DNA of 41,540 nucleotides from Lacunisphaera sp. (GCA_009695095.1 SIBQ01000021.1:1-41540), one strand, 5' to 3'. Shown: positions 31,529 to 41,421, counted from the stretch's first letter. Translations and numbers: made by a program. Notes: a model not told the origin generated them from the sequence alone.

Positions 31529-32485
31529 GTGAGCGCCCCACTGCCTGAAAACCCCCGTATCGCGATCGTCGGTTCTGGCGCATTGGGCTGTTATTATGGC
31601 GCCCGGCTCGCGAAGGCGGGCAACGATGTGCATTTCCTGGTGCGCAGCGGCCGGGCGGCTGTCATGGCTCGCGGCATCCGCCTCAAGACGCCGACCGGGC
31701 GCATCCACGTCAAAAAAGTGGCGGCCTACGGCACGGCCGGAGAGATCGGCCCGTGCGATCTGATCATCGTCAGCGTCAAGGCCACCGCCAACGATGCCCT
31801 CGCGAAAATCCTGCCCCCGTTGATGGGGGCCAACACGCTGGTGTTGACGCTGCAAAACGGGCTGGGTGTCGAGGAACCCGTGGCCAACGTGGTGGGCGCC
31901 GCGCATGTGCTCGGCGCCATCTGTTTTGTCGGCTGCACGCGCACCGCCCCGGGGGTCGTGCAGTGCTCCTTTCCCGGACTGGTGATGATCGGCGAATTCG
32001 GCCGGCCCGTGCAGGCCCGCACCCGCGAGCTGGCGCAGCTGTTTGAAAAAGCCGGCGTCAAGTGCGAGGCCCACGACAATCTCGAGGAAATGCGCTGGAA
32101 GAAACTGGTCTGGAACGTGCCGTTCAACGGTCTGGCCATCGCAGCTGGCGGGGTGACGACCGACATCATCATGGCCGACGAGGGCCTGCGGACGCTGGCG
32201 CGGCGATTGATGGAGGAAATCGTCGAGGCGGCCGCGAAATTGGGCCACGCGATTCCGCGCACTTTCATGGACCTGCAATTCGAGCGCACAGCGAAGTTGG
32301 AGCGCTACAGCCCGTCGAGCCTGATTGATTACCACGAGGGCCGGGAGATTGAGCTCGAGGAAATCTGGGGCGAGCCGGTGCGCCGGGCCAAGACGGTCGG
32401 CGTCCCCGTGCCCCGGCTCGAGATGCTCTACTGGCTGATCAAGCGGCTGCTCGCGGCGCGCAAGGCCGTGAAGAAAGCGCGGTAA
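31529..32485 (+). CDS. panE: 2-dehydropantoate 2-reductase
   Basis: This NADPH-dependent reductase of the ketopantoate family (318 residues) supplies pantoate for PanC. The N-terminal Rossmann motif is IAIVGSGALGCYYGARLAKAG (glycines near residues 15-20). Other family features are DLIIVSVKATAND, TLQNGLGVEE, the catalytic Lys region RWKKLVWNVPFNGLAI, and C-terminal helices with PSSLIDYHEGREIELE. The start is a GTG at 31529. Family members include other 2-ketoacid reductases, but the presence of panC nearby supports the pantothenate role. Confidence 0.9.
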   Translation: MSAPLPENPRIAIVGSGALGCYYGARLAKAGNDVHFLVRSGRAAVMARGIRLKTPTGRIHVKKVAAYGTAGEIGPCDLIIVSVKATANDALAKILPPLMGANTLVLTLQNGLGVEEPVANVVGAAHVLGAICFVGCTRTAPGVVQCSFPGLVMIGEFGRPVQARTRELAQLFEKAGVKCEAHDNLEEMRWKKLVWNVPFNGLAIAAGGVTTDIIMADEGLRTLARRLMEEIVEAAAKLGHAIPRTFMDLQFERTAKLERYSPSSLIDYHEGREIELEEIWGEPVRRAKTVGVPVPRLEMLYWLIKRLLAARKAVKKAR

Positions 32486-32558
32486 TGGTTTCACCTGCGC
32501 ACTCCGGCATTGCCCCCGGAAAGATCCGCCCGCAGCCTCGGCCAAGTTTCGTCCCCGC

Positions 32559-35231
32559 ATGCCCCAACCCTCCCCGTTGAAGTTCGAACCGTTCATCCCC
32601 GCTTCGACCCGGTTGACTGAATTCACCGCGCGCGCCGTCCTGACCGGCATCGTGCTGGGCATGGTCTTCGGCGCCTCGTCGCTTTACCTCGTGCTCAAGG
32701 TCGGCCTGACCGTCAGCGCCTCCATTCCGGTGGCGGTCATCTCCCTGGCGTTGTTCCGAGGCTGGTCGAAAATGGGCGGGCGCGACGCCTCCATCCTCGA
32801 GCACAACATCACGCAGACCGCCGGCTCGGCGGGCGAGTCCATCGCTTTTGGCGTGGGCGTGACGATGCCCGCGATCCTCATTCTCGGTTTCGACCTCGAG
32901 CTGGTCACGGTGATGCTCGTGGCCGTGATGGGCGGCCTGCTCGGCATCCTGATGATGATCCCGCTGCGCCGCGCGCTCATCGTCAAGGAGCACGGCGTGC
33001 TCAAATACCCCGAGGGCACGGCCTGCGCGGCGGTATTGAAGGCCGGTGCCAGCGCTGCCGACCGCGCGGTGGCCTCGCCCTCGGCGCAGGCGGAGATCCG
33101 CGCCGCCCAGGCGGCGGGCCTCGGCGCAGCGCCGGGCGCCAGGGTGATTTTCACCGGCTTCGGCCTCGGCCTGCTCTACAAGACGCTTAACGTGGCCTTC
33201 AAGGGCTGGAAGGACGTGCCGGGAAAAGTCTTCGATGCGCCGTTCAAGTCCGGCTCCATCAGCGCGGAGATTTCGCCTGAGCTGGTAGGCGTGGGTTACA
33301 TCATCGGTCCCTACATCGGGGGGATCATGTGCGCGGGCGGCGTGCTGTCGTATCTGGTCCTGATCCCGCTCATCAAATTCTTTGGCGAGGGCATGGCCGG
33401 GCCGCTGGCGCCGGGCCTGGTCCCGATTTCCGAAATGGGACCGGGACAGATCCGCGGCGCCTACGTGCTCTACATCGGCGCGGGCGCGGTGGCGGCGGGC
33501 GGCATCATCAGCCTGATCCAGGCGCTGCCGACCATCTGGCATGGCCTGCAGGGCGGGCTGCGCGACCTCGGACTCGGCCGCGGCAACGGGGGCGGTGAAA
33601 CCCTGCGCACCGACCGCGACCTTTCGATGAAGTTCGTGGGCATGGGCATCATCGGGCTCATCGCCGCCATCATGCTGGTGCCCTCGCTGCACATGAATTT
33701 CCTCGGCGCCCTGCTCATCATCGCGTTCGGCTTCCTGTTCGTCACAGTCTCCTCGCGCCTGACCGGGGAGATCGGCTCCACGTCCAACCCCATCTCGGGC
33801 ATGACCGTCGCCACGCTGCTGTTCACCTGCCTCGTCTTCTTGTTGGTCGGCTGGACTGGCGGCGGCTACTACGTCACGGCGCTGTCCGTCGGCGCCATCG
33901 TGTGCATCGCCTCGTCCAACGGCGGCACGACCTCCCAGGACCTCAAGACCGGCTTCCTGCTCGGCTCGACCCCGAAGCTCCAGCAATACGCCATCCTGCT
34001 CGGGGCCTTCGGCTCGGCCGTGCTGCTCGGGCCGATCCTGCTCAAGCTGAACGATTCCGCCACCGTCTACGTTCCCGTCGCCGAGGTCGCTCCCGCGGGG
34101 TTGCAGGTCGGCACATCAAATCTTGATCCGAAGCACAAGGAAGCCCTGCGCGGTCCGCAGGCGCGCGACGACTCCCAGACTTATTTCACCTGGCACAAGA
34201 CCGACACCGTCGGCGGACCTGCCGGCAAATACCTAGTCAATGAGCAGGGCGCGGCGGTGTGGCTCGTTGATCCGGGCATAAACGGCACCCACAACAAGCG
34301 CCCCGACGGCTCGGTCGTCCGCAAGTTCGACGCGCCCAAGGCCACGTTGATGTCCTATATCATCAAGGGTATCCTCGACCGGAAACTCCCGTGGGCACTT
34401 GTGCTTCTGGGCGTGATGATCGCCGTCACGCTCCAGATGTCCTTCATCCCCGCGCTGGCTTTCGCGGTCGGGGTCTATCTGCCGCTGTCGTCGTCGTCCC
34501 CCATCTTCATCGGCGGCATGATCCGCTGGCTGGTGGACCGCAAGCTCCGGCAAAACCCGGCCTGCGCGGCCATGGACCAGGACACGTTCAACGCCGAGAG
34601 CGACAAGAGCCCCGGGGTGTTGCTGGCCTCCGGCTACATCGCCGGCGGGGCGATCGCCGGCATCGGTATCGCCTTCCTCGCCGGCGTGCTCGACCGGTTT
34701 GACGCCGCCGTGGCGCAGTGGTCGATGGACCGCAACCCCTTGTTTAACGGTCCCTACGCCGATCTCCTGTCGATCAGTCCCTTCCTGCTGCTGCTGGTGT
34801 TTCTTTATCTCGTGGCGCGGGGAAAGAAACTTGAGGAAATCGGCCATGCCCTGTTCAGGTTCAAGGGACGCCTCAGTTGCGAAATGTATTGGTTGTCCGC
34901 TGTCTGGTTTATCGGGCTTACCGGACTGACCATCGGAGTGGTGGCCATCGCGTCGAGAATTCACCTTGAAGCCGGCGTCAGACTGCCCGCAGCGGCTTGG
35001 GTCGGGGTTCTTTTCTGGGCGGGGGTTACCCTGTGGGTCTCCCTAGCCACGCAAATCAAACGCTGGCATGACCGCGGGAAATCGGGCCGGATGGTGCTGA
35101 TCAATCTCATCCCGGTGGCGGGCGGTTTGTGGGCCTTGGCGGAAACGGGCTTTTTGCGCGGAACCCGCGGGTCGAACCGTTACGGCGACGATCCCATGGT
35201 TTCCGGGGCACCGCGGAAGGACCGGACCTGA
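32559..35231 (+). CDS. OPT-family oligopeptide transporter fused to a C-terminal DUF805 domain
   Basis: Residues 1-760 are a bacterial OPT transporter: FTARAVLTGIVLGMVFGASS, HNITQTAGSAGESIAFGVGV, KYPEGTACAAVLKAGASA, YIIGPYIGGIMCAGG, SSNGGTTSQDLKTGFLLGST and many transmembrane helices. A soluble insertion spans about residues 510-610, as in the TIGR00733-like group. From residue 766 a DUF805 domain follows (FKGRLSCEMYWLSAVWFIGL, QIKRWHDRGKSG, GSNRYGDDP), another small membrane module. At 890 residues it is longer than normal OPTs. The last OPT-like segment (NPLFNGPYADLLSISPF, VFLYLVARGKK) has a diverged twin immediately downstream at 35231-35359. OPT proteins move peptides or metal-ligand complexes inward. 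Confidence 0.9.
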   Translation: MPQPSPLKFEPFIPASTRLTEFTARAVLTGIVLGMVFGASSLYLVLKVGLTVSASIPVAVISLALFRGWSKMGGRDASILEHNITQTAGSAGESIAFGVGVTMPAILILGFDLELVTVMLVAVMGGLLGILMMIPLRRALIVKEHGVLKYPEGTACAAVLKAGASAADRAVASPSAQAEIRAAQAAGLGAAPGARVIFTGFGLGLLYKTLNVAFKGWKDVPGKVFDAPFKSGSISAEISPELVGVGYIIGPYIGGIMCAGGVLSYLVLIPLIKFFGEGMAGPLAPGLVPISEMGPGQIRGAYVLYIGAGAVAAGGIISLIQALPTIWHGLQGGLRDLGLGRGNGGGETLRTDRDLSMKFVGMGIIGLIAAIMLVPSLHMNFLGALLIIAFGFLFVTVSSRLTGEIGSTSNPISGMTVATLLFTCLVFLLVGWTGGGYYVTALSVGAIVCIASSNGGTTSQDLKTGFLLGSTPKLQQYAILLGAFGSAVLLGPILLKLNDSATVYVPVAEVAPAGLQVGTSNLDPKHKEALRGPQARDDSQTYFTWHKTDTVGGPAGKYLVNEQGAAVWLVDPGINGTHNKRPDGSVVRKFDAPKATLMSYIIKGILDRKLPWALVLLGVMIAVTLQMSFIPALAFAVGVYLPLSSSSPIFIGGMIRWLVDRKLRQNPACAAMDQDTFNAESDKSPGVLLASGYIAGGAIAGIGIAFLAGVLDRFDAAVAQWSMDRNPLFNGPYADLLSISPFLLLLVFLYLVARGKKLEEIGHALFRFKGRLSCEMYWLSAVWFIGLTGLTIGVVAIASRIHLEAGVRLPAAAWVGVLFWAGVTLWVSLATQIKRWHDRGKSGRMVLINLIPVAGGLWALAETGFLRGTRGSNRYGDDPMVSGAPRKDRT

Positions 35232-35359
35232 TCACCGCGCACAACCCGTTCTTCCAAGGGCCGAACGCGGATGTGCTCTCCATGATTCCCTTCGTCGCCC
35301 TCTGCGTCTTTCTCTACTTCGTGGCGCGGGAGAAATTGCTGGCGCCGAAGAAAGGATAG
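35231..35359 (+). pseudogene. Orphan OPT C-terminal tail
   Basis: Overlapping the DUF805-fusion stop, another frame encodes ITAHNPFFQGPNADVLSMIP, FVALCVFLYFVAREKLLAPK and a stop at 35359. It is about 64% identical over 33 residues to residues of the same OPT protein (NPLFNGPYADLLSISPF...). It looks like the original transporter C-terminus, cut off when the present tail with DUF805 replaced it. It has no start of its own. Confidence 0.75.
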
Positions 35360-35376
35360 GGCCGCGGCCGTAAAAT

Positions 35377-36180
35377 TCAGACCGGTTCGTTCACCACCGG
35401 ATTGGTCAGTGTGCCGATTTTTTCAATCTCGATGCTCACGGTGTCGCCGGCCTTGAGCCAGACGGGCGGCTTGCGCGCCATGCCCACGCCCTGCGGTGTG
35501 CCGGTCAGGATGACCGTGCCGGGGAGCAGGGTGGTGCTGCCGCTGAGGAACTCAATCAGGGTGGGGACATCGAAGATCATGTCGGCTGTGCTCGAGTCCT
35601 GCATCACCTGCCCGTTGAGCAGGGTTTTGATTTTGAGCGCGTTGGGGTAGGGGAGCTCGTCGCGGGTGACCAGCACCGGGCCAAGCGGGCAGAAGGTGTC
35701 GAAGGTCTTGCCGCGGGACCACTGGCTGCCCCCGAAGTCTTTCTGCCAGTCGCGGGCGGACACATCGTTCGCACAAGTGTAGCCGAGCACATGATTGAGC
35801 GCGTCGGCCTTGCTGACATTCTTGCAGCGCCGGCCGATGACGATGGCCAGCTCGCATTCATAGTCCACCTGCGTGCTGGCCAGCTTCTGAGGCAGTTCGA
35901 TGGGATCGCCGGGATGCTGCACAGCGCCCGGGTTTTTCATGAAGAGCACGGGCCAAATTGGAATTTTGGCGCCGGTCTCGGCGGCGTGCTGGCGGTAGTT
36001 TAGGCCGATGCACAGAATGCTGACCGGCTGGACCGGTGAGAGCAGCTTGCCGGGTTTGACTGCGTTGGTCGTGGCCCGGTGGTCACCAAAAATATCGCCT
36101 TCGATGGCGCGGGCCGAGCCGTCGGGTTGCAGCGCGGCGTAGGCCGGGCCGCCGGGTGTGAGGTGGCGGATGATTTTCAC
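35377..36180 (-). CDS. Fumarylacetoacetate hydrolase-family protein
   Basis: The 267-residue protein has the FAH fold core: CIGLNYRQHAAETGAKIP, PVLFMKNPGAVQHPGDPIEL, metal ligands in QVDYECELAIVIG, GYTCANDVSARDWQ, and TGTPQGVGMARKP. The family includes acylpyruvases, oxaloacetate decarboxylases/tautomerases and 2-hydroxyhepta-diene-dioate isomerases; the substrate cannot be chosen here. A GTG at 36180 (VKIIRHLTPGG) fits the usual start 'MKIIR'. A TTG at 36192 in the same frame is an alternative. It converges on the OPT tail. Confidence 0.9.
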   Translation of the reverse strand: MKIIRHLTPGGPAYAALQPDGSARAIEGDIFGDHRATTNAVKPGKLLSPVQPVSILCIGLNYRQHAAETGAKIPIWPVLFMKNPGAVQHPGDPIELPQKLASTQVDYECELAIVIGRRCKNVSKADALNHVLGYTCANDVSARDWQKDFGGSQWSRGKTFDTFCPLGPVLVTRDELPYPNALKIKTLLNGQVMQDSSTADMIFDVPTLIEFLSGSTTLLPGTVILTGTPQGVGMARKPPVWLKAGDTVSIEIEKIGTLTNPVVNEPV

Positions 36181-36276
36181 GCCAGGAGACAATCACCCTG
36201 ATGAGGGCAAGGCAACGCGACAGTTGGGGGCCTGCGTTGACTCCGCCTCCGGGATGGGCTGGATTGCACCTTTCCT

Positions 36277-37146
36277 ATGAAACTGCGTTTGCCACTCAAT
36301 CGTTCCATTGGCGCCTGGCTCGTCGCCCTTGGCGCCGGCCTGACCCGTGAGGCGGCGGAGCAACTGGCCGGCCTGGCCACGGCTCCGGTTGAATCGGTAC
36401 ATCGGGCGCGCGTAGCCTTGAAACGAGCGCGTTCCACCTTGCGCTTGCTCGAAAAAGCCGGGGCGGACTGGGCGAGCATGACGCGTTACCGTCTGACTCA
36501 GCTGGCGGGCCTGATGTCGGCGGCGCGCGAAGCGGCGGTGGCCCCCGCCCTGGCCGACGTATTATCCCGCCGGCTGCCGGGTCCGGAGCGTGAAGTGGCG
36601 CGATTGCTGGCGGGGAAAAAAGGCCGGTTGGTGCCGTCGGACGCGGAGCAAATCCGTCAGGCGCTGCTCCAGGAGGCGCGTGACCTGGCGATCGCCCCGG
36701 CACCGGTGATCTTGCCGGCGCAGCTGCGCGACCTGCTCCGGCGGAGTCTCGACCGGGCCACCCGCCGGTATTATGAGGCGGCGGTGAAGCCGACGCTCGT
36801 ATCCGTGCACGAATGGCGCAAGGCGGTGATCATCCTGCGCGATCAAACCGCACTCGCCGCTGCCCGTTGGCCGCGGGGCGCAGGCGTCGCTCATCCCTTG
36901 CTGGTGCGATTTGCCCGCCAGCTTGGTCATAGGGGAGACCTGGCGTTGCTCGAGCGCCGCTTGCAACACCTGCAGGTGCCCCCTACGCTCCAACGCGCGC
37001 GGCGCACTCTCCCGACGCGCTTGGAAATACAACGCGAGCAGGCTACACTGACGGCCATGCTCCGCTGGCTGCGGCTGGAGCCGCAGCAGACCCGGCTGCT
37101 CTCGGGAAAAACCCGGTCCCGCCGGACGGCAGAACTGGGAAGGTGA
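36277..37146 (+). CDS. CHAD domain protein
   Basis: This 289-residue, Arg/Ala/Leu-rich helical protein has two halves, each with the CHAD pattern of conserved His and basic residues: ESVHRARVALKRARSTLRLL (about residues 39-58) and SVHEWRKAVIILRDQ (about 179-193). CHAD domains bind polyphosphate through a basic surface and often associate with CYTH triphosphatases or polyphosphate granules. No CYTH domain or polyphosphate kinase gene is adjacent. Divergent from the FAH gene and convergent with gcvP, whose stop lies 12 nt away. Confidence 0.85.
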   Translation: MKLRLPLNRSIGAWLVALGAGLTREAAEQLAGLATAPVESVHRARVALKRARSTLRLLEKAGADWASMTRYRLTQLAGLMSAAREAAVAPALADVLSRRLPGPEREVARLLAGKKGRLVPSDAEQIRQALLQEARDLAIAPAPVILPAQLRDLLRRSLDRATRRYYEAAVKPTLVSVHEWRKAVIILRDQTALAAARWPRGAGVAHPLLVRFARQLGHRGDLALLERRLQHLQVPPTLQRARRTLPTRLEIQREQATLTAMLRWLRLEPQQTRLLSGKTRSRRTAELGR

Positions 37147-37158
37147 GCACGATTTAGT

Positions 37159-40062
37159 TCACGGCCCGCGACCTTCCGCCATAGGCAGCCCGCTACGCTG
37201 TTCCAGCTTGATCGGCCATCCCGCGCACGAGCACACTAAGTTCCGGTCGCCGTAGACATTGTCCACGCGGCCAGTGGCGGGCCAGAACTTGGCGGCGCGC
37301 GTCCACCGGTCGGGAAACGCGGCGGTTTCGCGTGAGTAGGGATGGTTCCAATCGGTGGCACACACGGCCGCCGCAGTGTGGGGGGCGTGCTTGAGCGGAT
37401 TGTTGGTCTTGTCGCTCTCACCGCTGGCGACGGCGGCCATCTCGCTGTGAATGGAAATGAGCGCGTCACAGAAACGGTCGAGCTCGGTCTTCGTTTCGCT
37501 CTCGGTCGGCTCGACCATGAGCGTGCCGGGGACGGGGAACGACATGGTAGGCGCGTGGTAGCCGTAATCGATCAGGCGCTTCGCGACGTCCTCGACCTCG
37601 AGACCATGTTGCTTCCACGGGCGGAACTCGAGGATGCACTCGTGCGCGACAAGCCCGCCCATGCCTTGGTAGAGGACGGGAAAATGATTCTGGAGGCGCC
37701 GGGCAATGTAGTTGGCGTTAAGGATGGCGAACTGGGTCGCCCGCGTCAGGCCGTCGGAACCCATCATCCGGATGAACATCCATGAGATGACCAGAATGGA
37801 GGCGGAGCCGAACGGCGCCGCTGAGACGGCGCCAAGGCGGGAGGCTTGAGGCGAGAGGCTGGCGGAAAACACATGTCCGGGAAGGAACGGCGCGAGGTGC
37901 TTCGCCACGCCGATCGGGCCCATGCCCGGACCGCCGCCGCCGTGCGGAATGCAGAAGGTCTTGTGGAGATTGAGGTGGCAGACGTCGGCGCCGATGTGGC
38001 CGGGGGAGGTCAGGCCGACCTGCGCGTTCATGTTGGCGCCGTCCATGTAGACCTGGCCGCCGTGGCCGTGGACGATCTTGCAGATCGCCTTGATCGAGGT
38101 CTCGAACACGCCGTGGGTGGACGGGTAGGTGACCATCAGCGCGGCGAGATTCGCGGCATGCTCCTGCGCCTTAGCCTTGAGATCGGCGACGTCGATGTTG
38201 CCCTGGGCGTCGCAGGCGACGGCCACGACCTTGAAGCCGCCCATGGCGGCACTGGCGGGATTGGTGCCGTGCGCACTGGTCGGGATGAGGCAGACGTTGC
38301 GGTGGCCCTCGCCGCGCGACTCATGCCAGACGCGGATGACGAGCAAGCCGGCGTATTCGCCCTGCGAGCCGGCGTTGGGCTGCAGCGACACCGCGGCGAA
38401 GCCCGTGATTTCGCCAAGCCATTTCTCGAGCTGGGTGAAAAGCTTCGCGTAACCCTTGGTCTGGTCGGCGGGGGCGAACGGATGCAGGCGGCTGAACTCG
38501 GGCCACGAAACGGGGAACATCTCGCTCGTGGCGTTGAGCTTCATCGTGCACGAGCCAAGCGAGATCATCGAATGACACAGCGAGAGGTCCTTCGCCTCGA
38601 GGCGGCGGATGTAACGGAGCATCTCGTGCTCGGTGTGGTATTGGTGAAAAACCCGGGCGGCGAGGTAGGACGACTGACGCCCCAGCGGCACGGTGTAGTC
38701 GGCGGACTCGGCGCCGGGCGCCGGGAACTGGGCGCCAAAAAAACTGAGCAGCGTCGCGACATCTTCGACCGTCGTCGCCTCGTCGAGCGAGAGGCCGACG
38801 GTGGACGCGTTCACTGGCCGGAGATTGAACTTCGCGGTGGTCGCGGCGGCGTGAATTTTGGCAGCTTCTACGCCGGAGATGGTCAGAGTATCGAAGACCG
38901 GCTCGGCGTTGATCTTGGCGCCGGCGGCCTTGAGGCCGTCGGCCAGCAATTGCGTGAGCCGGCGGACGCGCCGGGCGATTTGTTTCAGGCCCTCGGGGCC
39001 GTGATAGACGGCATACATCGAGGCCATGACCGCGAGCAGCACCTGCGCCGTGCAAATATTGGACGTGGCCTTGTCGCGGCGGATGTGCTGCTCGCGGGTG
39101 CCGAGCGCGAGACGCAGGGCCGGGTTGCCATGCACGTCCTTTGACACGCCGACGAGCCGGCCGGGCATCTGGCGCTTGAACTCATCCTTGGTCGCCAGAA
39201 AACCGGCGTGCGGGCCGCCAAAGCCCATCGGCACACCGAAGCGCTGGGCGGAGCCGACGGCGACATCGGCGCCGAACTCGCCCGGCGCGCGCAGCAGCGT
39301 GAGTGCGAGCAGGTCGATGGCGACAACGCACAGCGCGCCGGCGGTGTGGGCTTTCTGAAAAAAAGCCGCGAAGTCGTGGATGCTGCCCGTCGTGTCGGGA
39401 TATTGCACGAGCACGCCAAAAACCTTGCCCGCAAAATCACAGGTGCGGTGGTCGCCGGTCACAACCGAGATGTTGAGCGGCTTGGCGCGGGTCCGGACGA
39501 GGTCGATCGTCTGCGGGTGGCACTGTTCCGAAACGAAGAAAACGGAGGCATCCTGGCTGTCGCCGAGCTTCACCCGGTGGGCGAGCATCATGGCCTCGGC
39601 GGCGGCGGTGCCTTCGTCGAGCATCGAGGCGTTGGCGATTTGCAGGCCGGTCAGGTCGGAGACGAGCGTCTGGAAATTAAGGAGGGCCTCGAGCCGGCCT
39701 TGGGAAATCTCGGATTGGTAGGGCGTGTAGGCGGTATACCAGCCGGGATTTTCAAAGATATTGCGCTGAATGACCCCCGGCACAGCGGTGTCGTAGTAAC
39801 CCAGGCCGATGAAACTGCGGAAAATTTTGTTCTTCGCGGCGATGGCGCGCAGCTCGGCCAGTGCGGTGCTCTCACTCGCGGCGGCGGGCAGCCGCAGTGG
39901 GCGCTTCAGGCGGATGTTGGCGGGCACCGCGGCGTCGGCAAGGGCGTCGAGCGAGACGTGGCCGACAGTCTGAAGCATCGCAGCGGTATCGGCGGGCGAG
40001 GAGCCATTGTGGCGACGTTCAAAGGTGTCGCGCGGGGCGAGCAAATCGCGGGGCGAATCCAT
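37159..40062 (-). CDS. gcvP: Glycine dehydrogenase (decarboxylating), P protein
   Basis: This full-length 967-residue P protein combines both halves in one chain. It decarboxylates glycine with PLP and passes the aminomethyl group to lipoyl-GcvH. Motifs include [20 protein letters not shown] near the start, [40 protein letters not shown], and the PLP Lys701 in [40 protein letters not shown] sits near the C-terminus. The ATG at 40062 ([18 protein letters not shown]) is preferred to 40122. gcvT and gcvH are not adjacent, and I see no glycine riboswitch in the short upstream region. Confidence 0.96.
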   Translation of the reverse strand: MDSPRDLLAPRDTFERRHNGSSPADTAAMLQTVGHVSLDALADAAVPANIRLKRPLRLPAAASESTALAELRAIAAKNKIFRSFIGLGYYDTAVPGVIQRNIFENPGWYTAYTPYQSEISQGRLEALLNFQTLVSDLTGLQIANASMLDEGTAAAEAMMLAHRVKLGDSQDASVFFVSEQCHPQTIDLVRTRAKPLNISVVTGDHRTCDFAGKVFGVLVQYPDTTGSIHDFAAFFQKAHTAGALCVVAIDLLALTLLRAPGEFGADVAVGSAQRFGVPMGFGGPHAGFLATKDEFKRQMPGRLVGVSKDVHGNPALRLALGTREQHIRRDKATSNICTAQVLLAVMASMYAVYHGPEGLKQIARRVRRLTQLLADGLKAAGAKINAEPVFDTLTISGVEAAKIHAAATTAKFNLRPVNASTVGLSLDEATTVEDVATLLSFFGAQFPAPGAESADYTVPLGRQSSYLAARVFHQYHTEHEMLRYIRRLEAKDLSLCHSMISLGSCTMKLNATSEMFPVSWPEFSRLHPFAPADQTKGYAKLFTQLEKWLGEITGFAAVSLQPNAGSQGEYAGLLVIRVWHESRGEGHRNVCLIPTSAHGTNPASAAMGGFKVVAVACDAQGNIDVADLKAKAQEHAANLAALMVTYPSTHGVFETSIKAICKIVHGHGGQVYMDGANMNAQVGLTSPGHIGADVCHLNLHKTFCIPHGGGGPGMGPIGVAKHLAPFLPGHVFSASLSPQASRLGAVSAAPFGSASILVISWMFIRMMGSDGLTRATQFAILNANYIARRLQNHFPVLYQGMGGLVAHECILEFRPWKQHGLEVEDVAKRLIDYGYHAPTMSFPVPGTLMVEPTESETKTELDRFCDALISIHSEMAAVASGESDKTNNPLKHAPHTAAAVCATDWNHPYSRETAAFPDRWTRAAKFWPATGRVDNVYGDRNLVCSCAGWPIKLEQRSGLPMAEGRGP

Positions 40063-40168
40063 GGGCGGACGGTAGGCGGAGGCGGGGGCGGGGCAACTGC
40101 GATTTGGACTGGCCGGCCGCAATTAAGCTTTGTTTCGGGAGCGAAAGCCCGTCTGCTCATTGCAACTT

Positions 40169-40242
40169 GTCATTGCGAGGAGCGAAGCGACGAAGCAATC
40201 CAGCTGGATCGCCACGGCCCGCAAGGCGGGCCTCGCGATGAC
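40169..40242. repeat. GTCATTGCGAGG palindromic repeat, copy 2, overlapping the nth start
   Basis: GTCATTGCGAGG (40169-40180) and CCTCGCGATGAC (40231-40242) are inverted ends with one mismatch. The interior shares GACGAAGCAATCCA and TGGATCGCCACGGCCCGC with copy 1 at 13915-14001. The last bases contain the ATG used by nth. Confidence 0.85.
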
Positions 40243-40903
40243 AAATCCTTATGCAACCAAGCCCGCCCGCGCCGCCTTCATCGACCGGCGGCTGGCGGAG
40301 TTGTATCCGGTGACTCCCATCCCCTTGGCGCACAAGGATGCCTACACGCTGCTCATTGCCGTGCTACTTTCGGCCCAATGCACGGACAAACGGGTGAACC
40401 TGGTCACGCCGCACCTCTGGACGGTGGCGGACAACCCGGCCGACATGGCGCTGGTGCCGGTGGCGAAGATTCAGGGCATCATCCGGCCGTGCGGACTGGC
40501 GCCACAGAAGGCGAAGGCCATCAGCGAGCTCTCGCGTCTCATCATGGAACGGCATGGCGGCGCCGTGCCGCGGACGTTCACGGAACTGGAGGCGCTGCCG
40601 GGCGTCGGGCACAAGACCGCTTCGGTGGTGATGAGTCAGGCGTTCGGCGTGCCGGCATTCCCGGTGGACACGCACATCCACCGGCTGGCGCAACGCTGGA
40701 AACTGACAGCGGGCAAAAACGTGGTGCAGACCGAGCGCGACCTGGAAAAACTTTTTCCAGCGGAACGCTGGAACCAGCTGCACCTGCGGATGATTTACTA
40801 CGGCCGGGAGCACTGCACCGCCCGCGGCTGCGACGGCACCGTCTGCGAGATCTGCCGCGCGCTGTTTCCCGGGCGGCGCCGCGCGGTGCGGACCAGGAAG
40901 TGA
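40238..40903 (+). CDS. nth: Endonuclease III (DNA glycosylase/AP lyase)
   Basis: The 221-residue enzyme removes oxidised pyrimidines and nicks abasic sites. It has LLIAVLLSAQCTDKRVN, the helix-hairpin-helix LEALPGVGHKTASVV with catalytic Lys126, and Asp144 in PVDTHIHRLAQRW. The ATG at 40238 is the only sensible start: the frame runs back to 40130, but that part translates the repeat (IARSEATKQSS). The C-terminal cysteines 193, 198, 203 and 206 are spaced 4-4-2 rather than the E. coli 6-2-5, so the iron-sulfur cluster may be altered or absent. Confidence 0.93.
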   Translation: MTNPYATKPARAAFIDRRLAELYPVTPIPLAHKDAYTLLIAVLLSAQCTDKRVNLVTPHLWTVADNPADMALVPVAKIQGIIRPCGLAPQKAKAISELSRLIMERHGGAVPRTFTELEALPGVGHKTASVVMSQAFGVPAFPVDTHIHRLAQRWKLTAGKNVVQTERDLEKLFPAERWNQLHLRMIYYGREHCTARGCDGTVCEICRALFPGRRRAVRTRK

Positions 40904-40977
40904 ACCCCGCCAAATTGTGCGCAGCATGAGCCAAGGGCTGCGCAGCCGCCCCGGCGCGCGGGGTGTAGTCTTGGACC

Positions 40978-41187
40978 GTGAAAATCAACCTCCATCCGCT
41001 CGCCGGGTTGTCGCGGTTCGAACGCTGGTTTCTGGGCGTGGCCTGGCTGGTGATCGTGGTGAAGTGCTTCGTCGTGGCGTGGGCGATCCCGCACTACAGC
41101 GTGCCGATCGCCCCGATCGTGATCATCGGACCGACCCTGTTCTTCGCCGCGGTCGTGACGGTGCTCTGGATCAGTCATCACGAGTAG
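40978..41187 (+). CDS. Small membrane protein
   Basis: The 69-residue protein starts at a GTG and has two hydrophobic helices: about residues 15-36 (ERWFLGVAWLVIVVKCFVVAW) and 42-65 (VPIAPIVIIGPTLFFAAVVTVLW). The tail HHE is polar. No family is recognised. It is 74 nt downstream of nth on the same strand and could be co-transcribed. Confidence 0.6.
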   Translation: MKINLHPLAGLSRFERWFLGVAWLVIVVKCFVVAWAIPHYSVPIAPIVIIGPTLFFAAVVTVLWISHHE

Positions 41188-41344
41188 CCTCGAACCACGA
41201 CACCCGGAATAAGCCGCTGGCCACGATGGCTGGCGGACGAGCGAGCATCTGATACGCTCAGGATGGCATGCGGCGGGGTAAATCCCGGCGGCAAAAACAA
41301 TGATTGATTTCAAAGGGGTGGCTCCTAATCGTCGGCCTTCCTTT
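41188..41344. other. Short region between the membrane gene and tRNA-Val
   Basis: No coding frame or clear hairpin is visible. It should hold the tRNA promoter, but no convincing -35/-10 pair could be assigned by eye. Confidence 0.3.
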
Positions 41345-41421
41345 GGACGCTTAGCTCAGTTGGTTAGAGCACGTGCTTCACACGCACGGGGTCACTGGTT
41401 CGAGTCCAGTAGCGTCCACCA
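41345..41421 (+). tRNA. tRNA-Val (anticodon CAC)
   Basis: All arms fold: acceptor GGACGCT/AGCGTCC, D-arm GCTC-AGTTGGTTA-GAGC, anticodon arm CGTGC-TTCACAC-GCACG with anticodon CAC, a 5-nt variable loop, T-arm ACTGG-TTCGAGT-CCAGT, discriminator A and an encoded CCA. The total is 77 nt with CCA. CAC decodes the valine codon GUG. Confidence 0.98.

Noticed and set aside
40063-40170. Glycine riboswitch upstream of gcvP
   Set aside because: The upstream region is short and largely a REP-like repeat; no tandem glycine aptamer core is visible.
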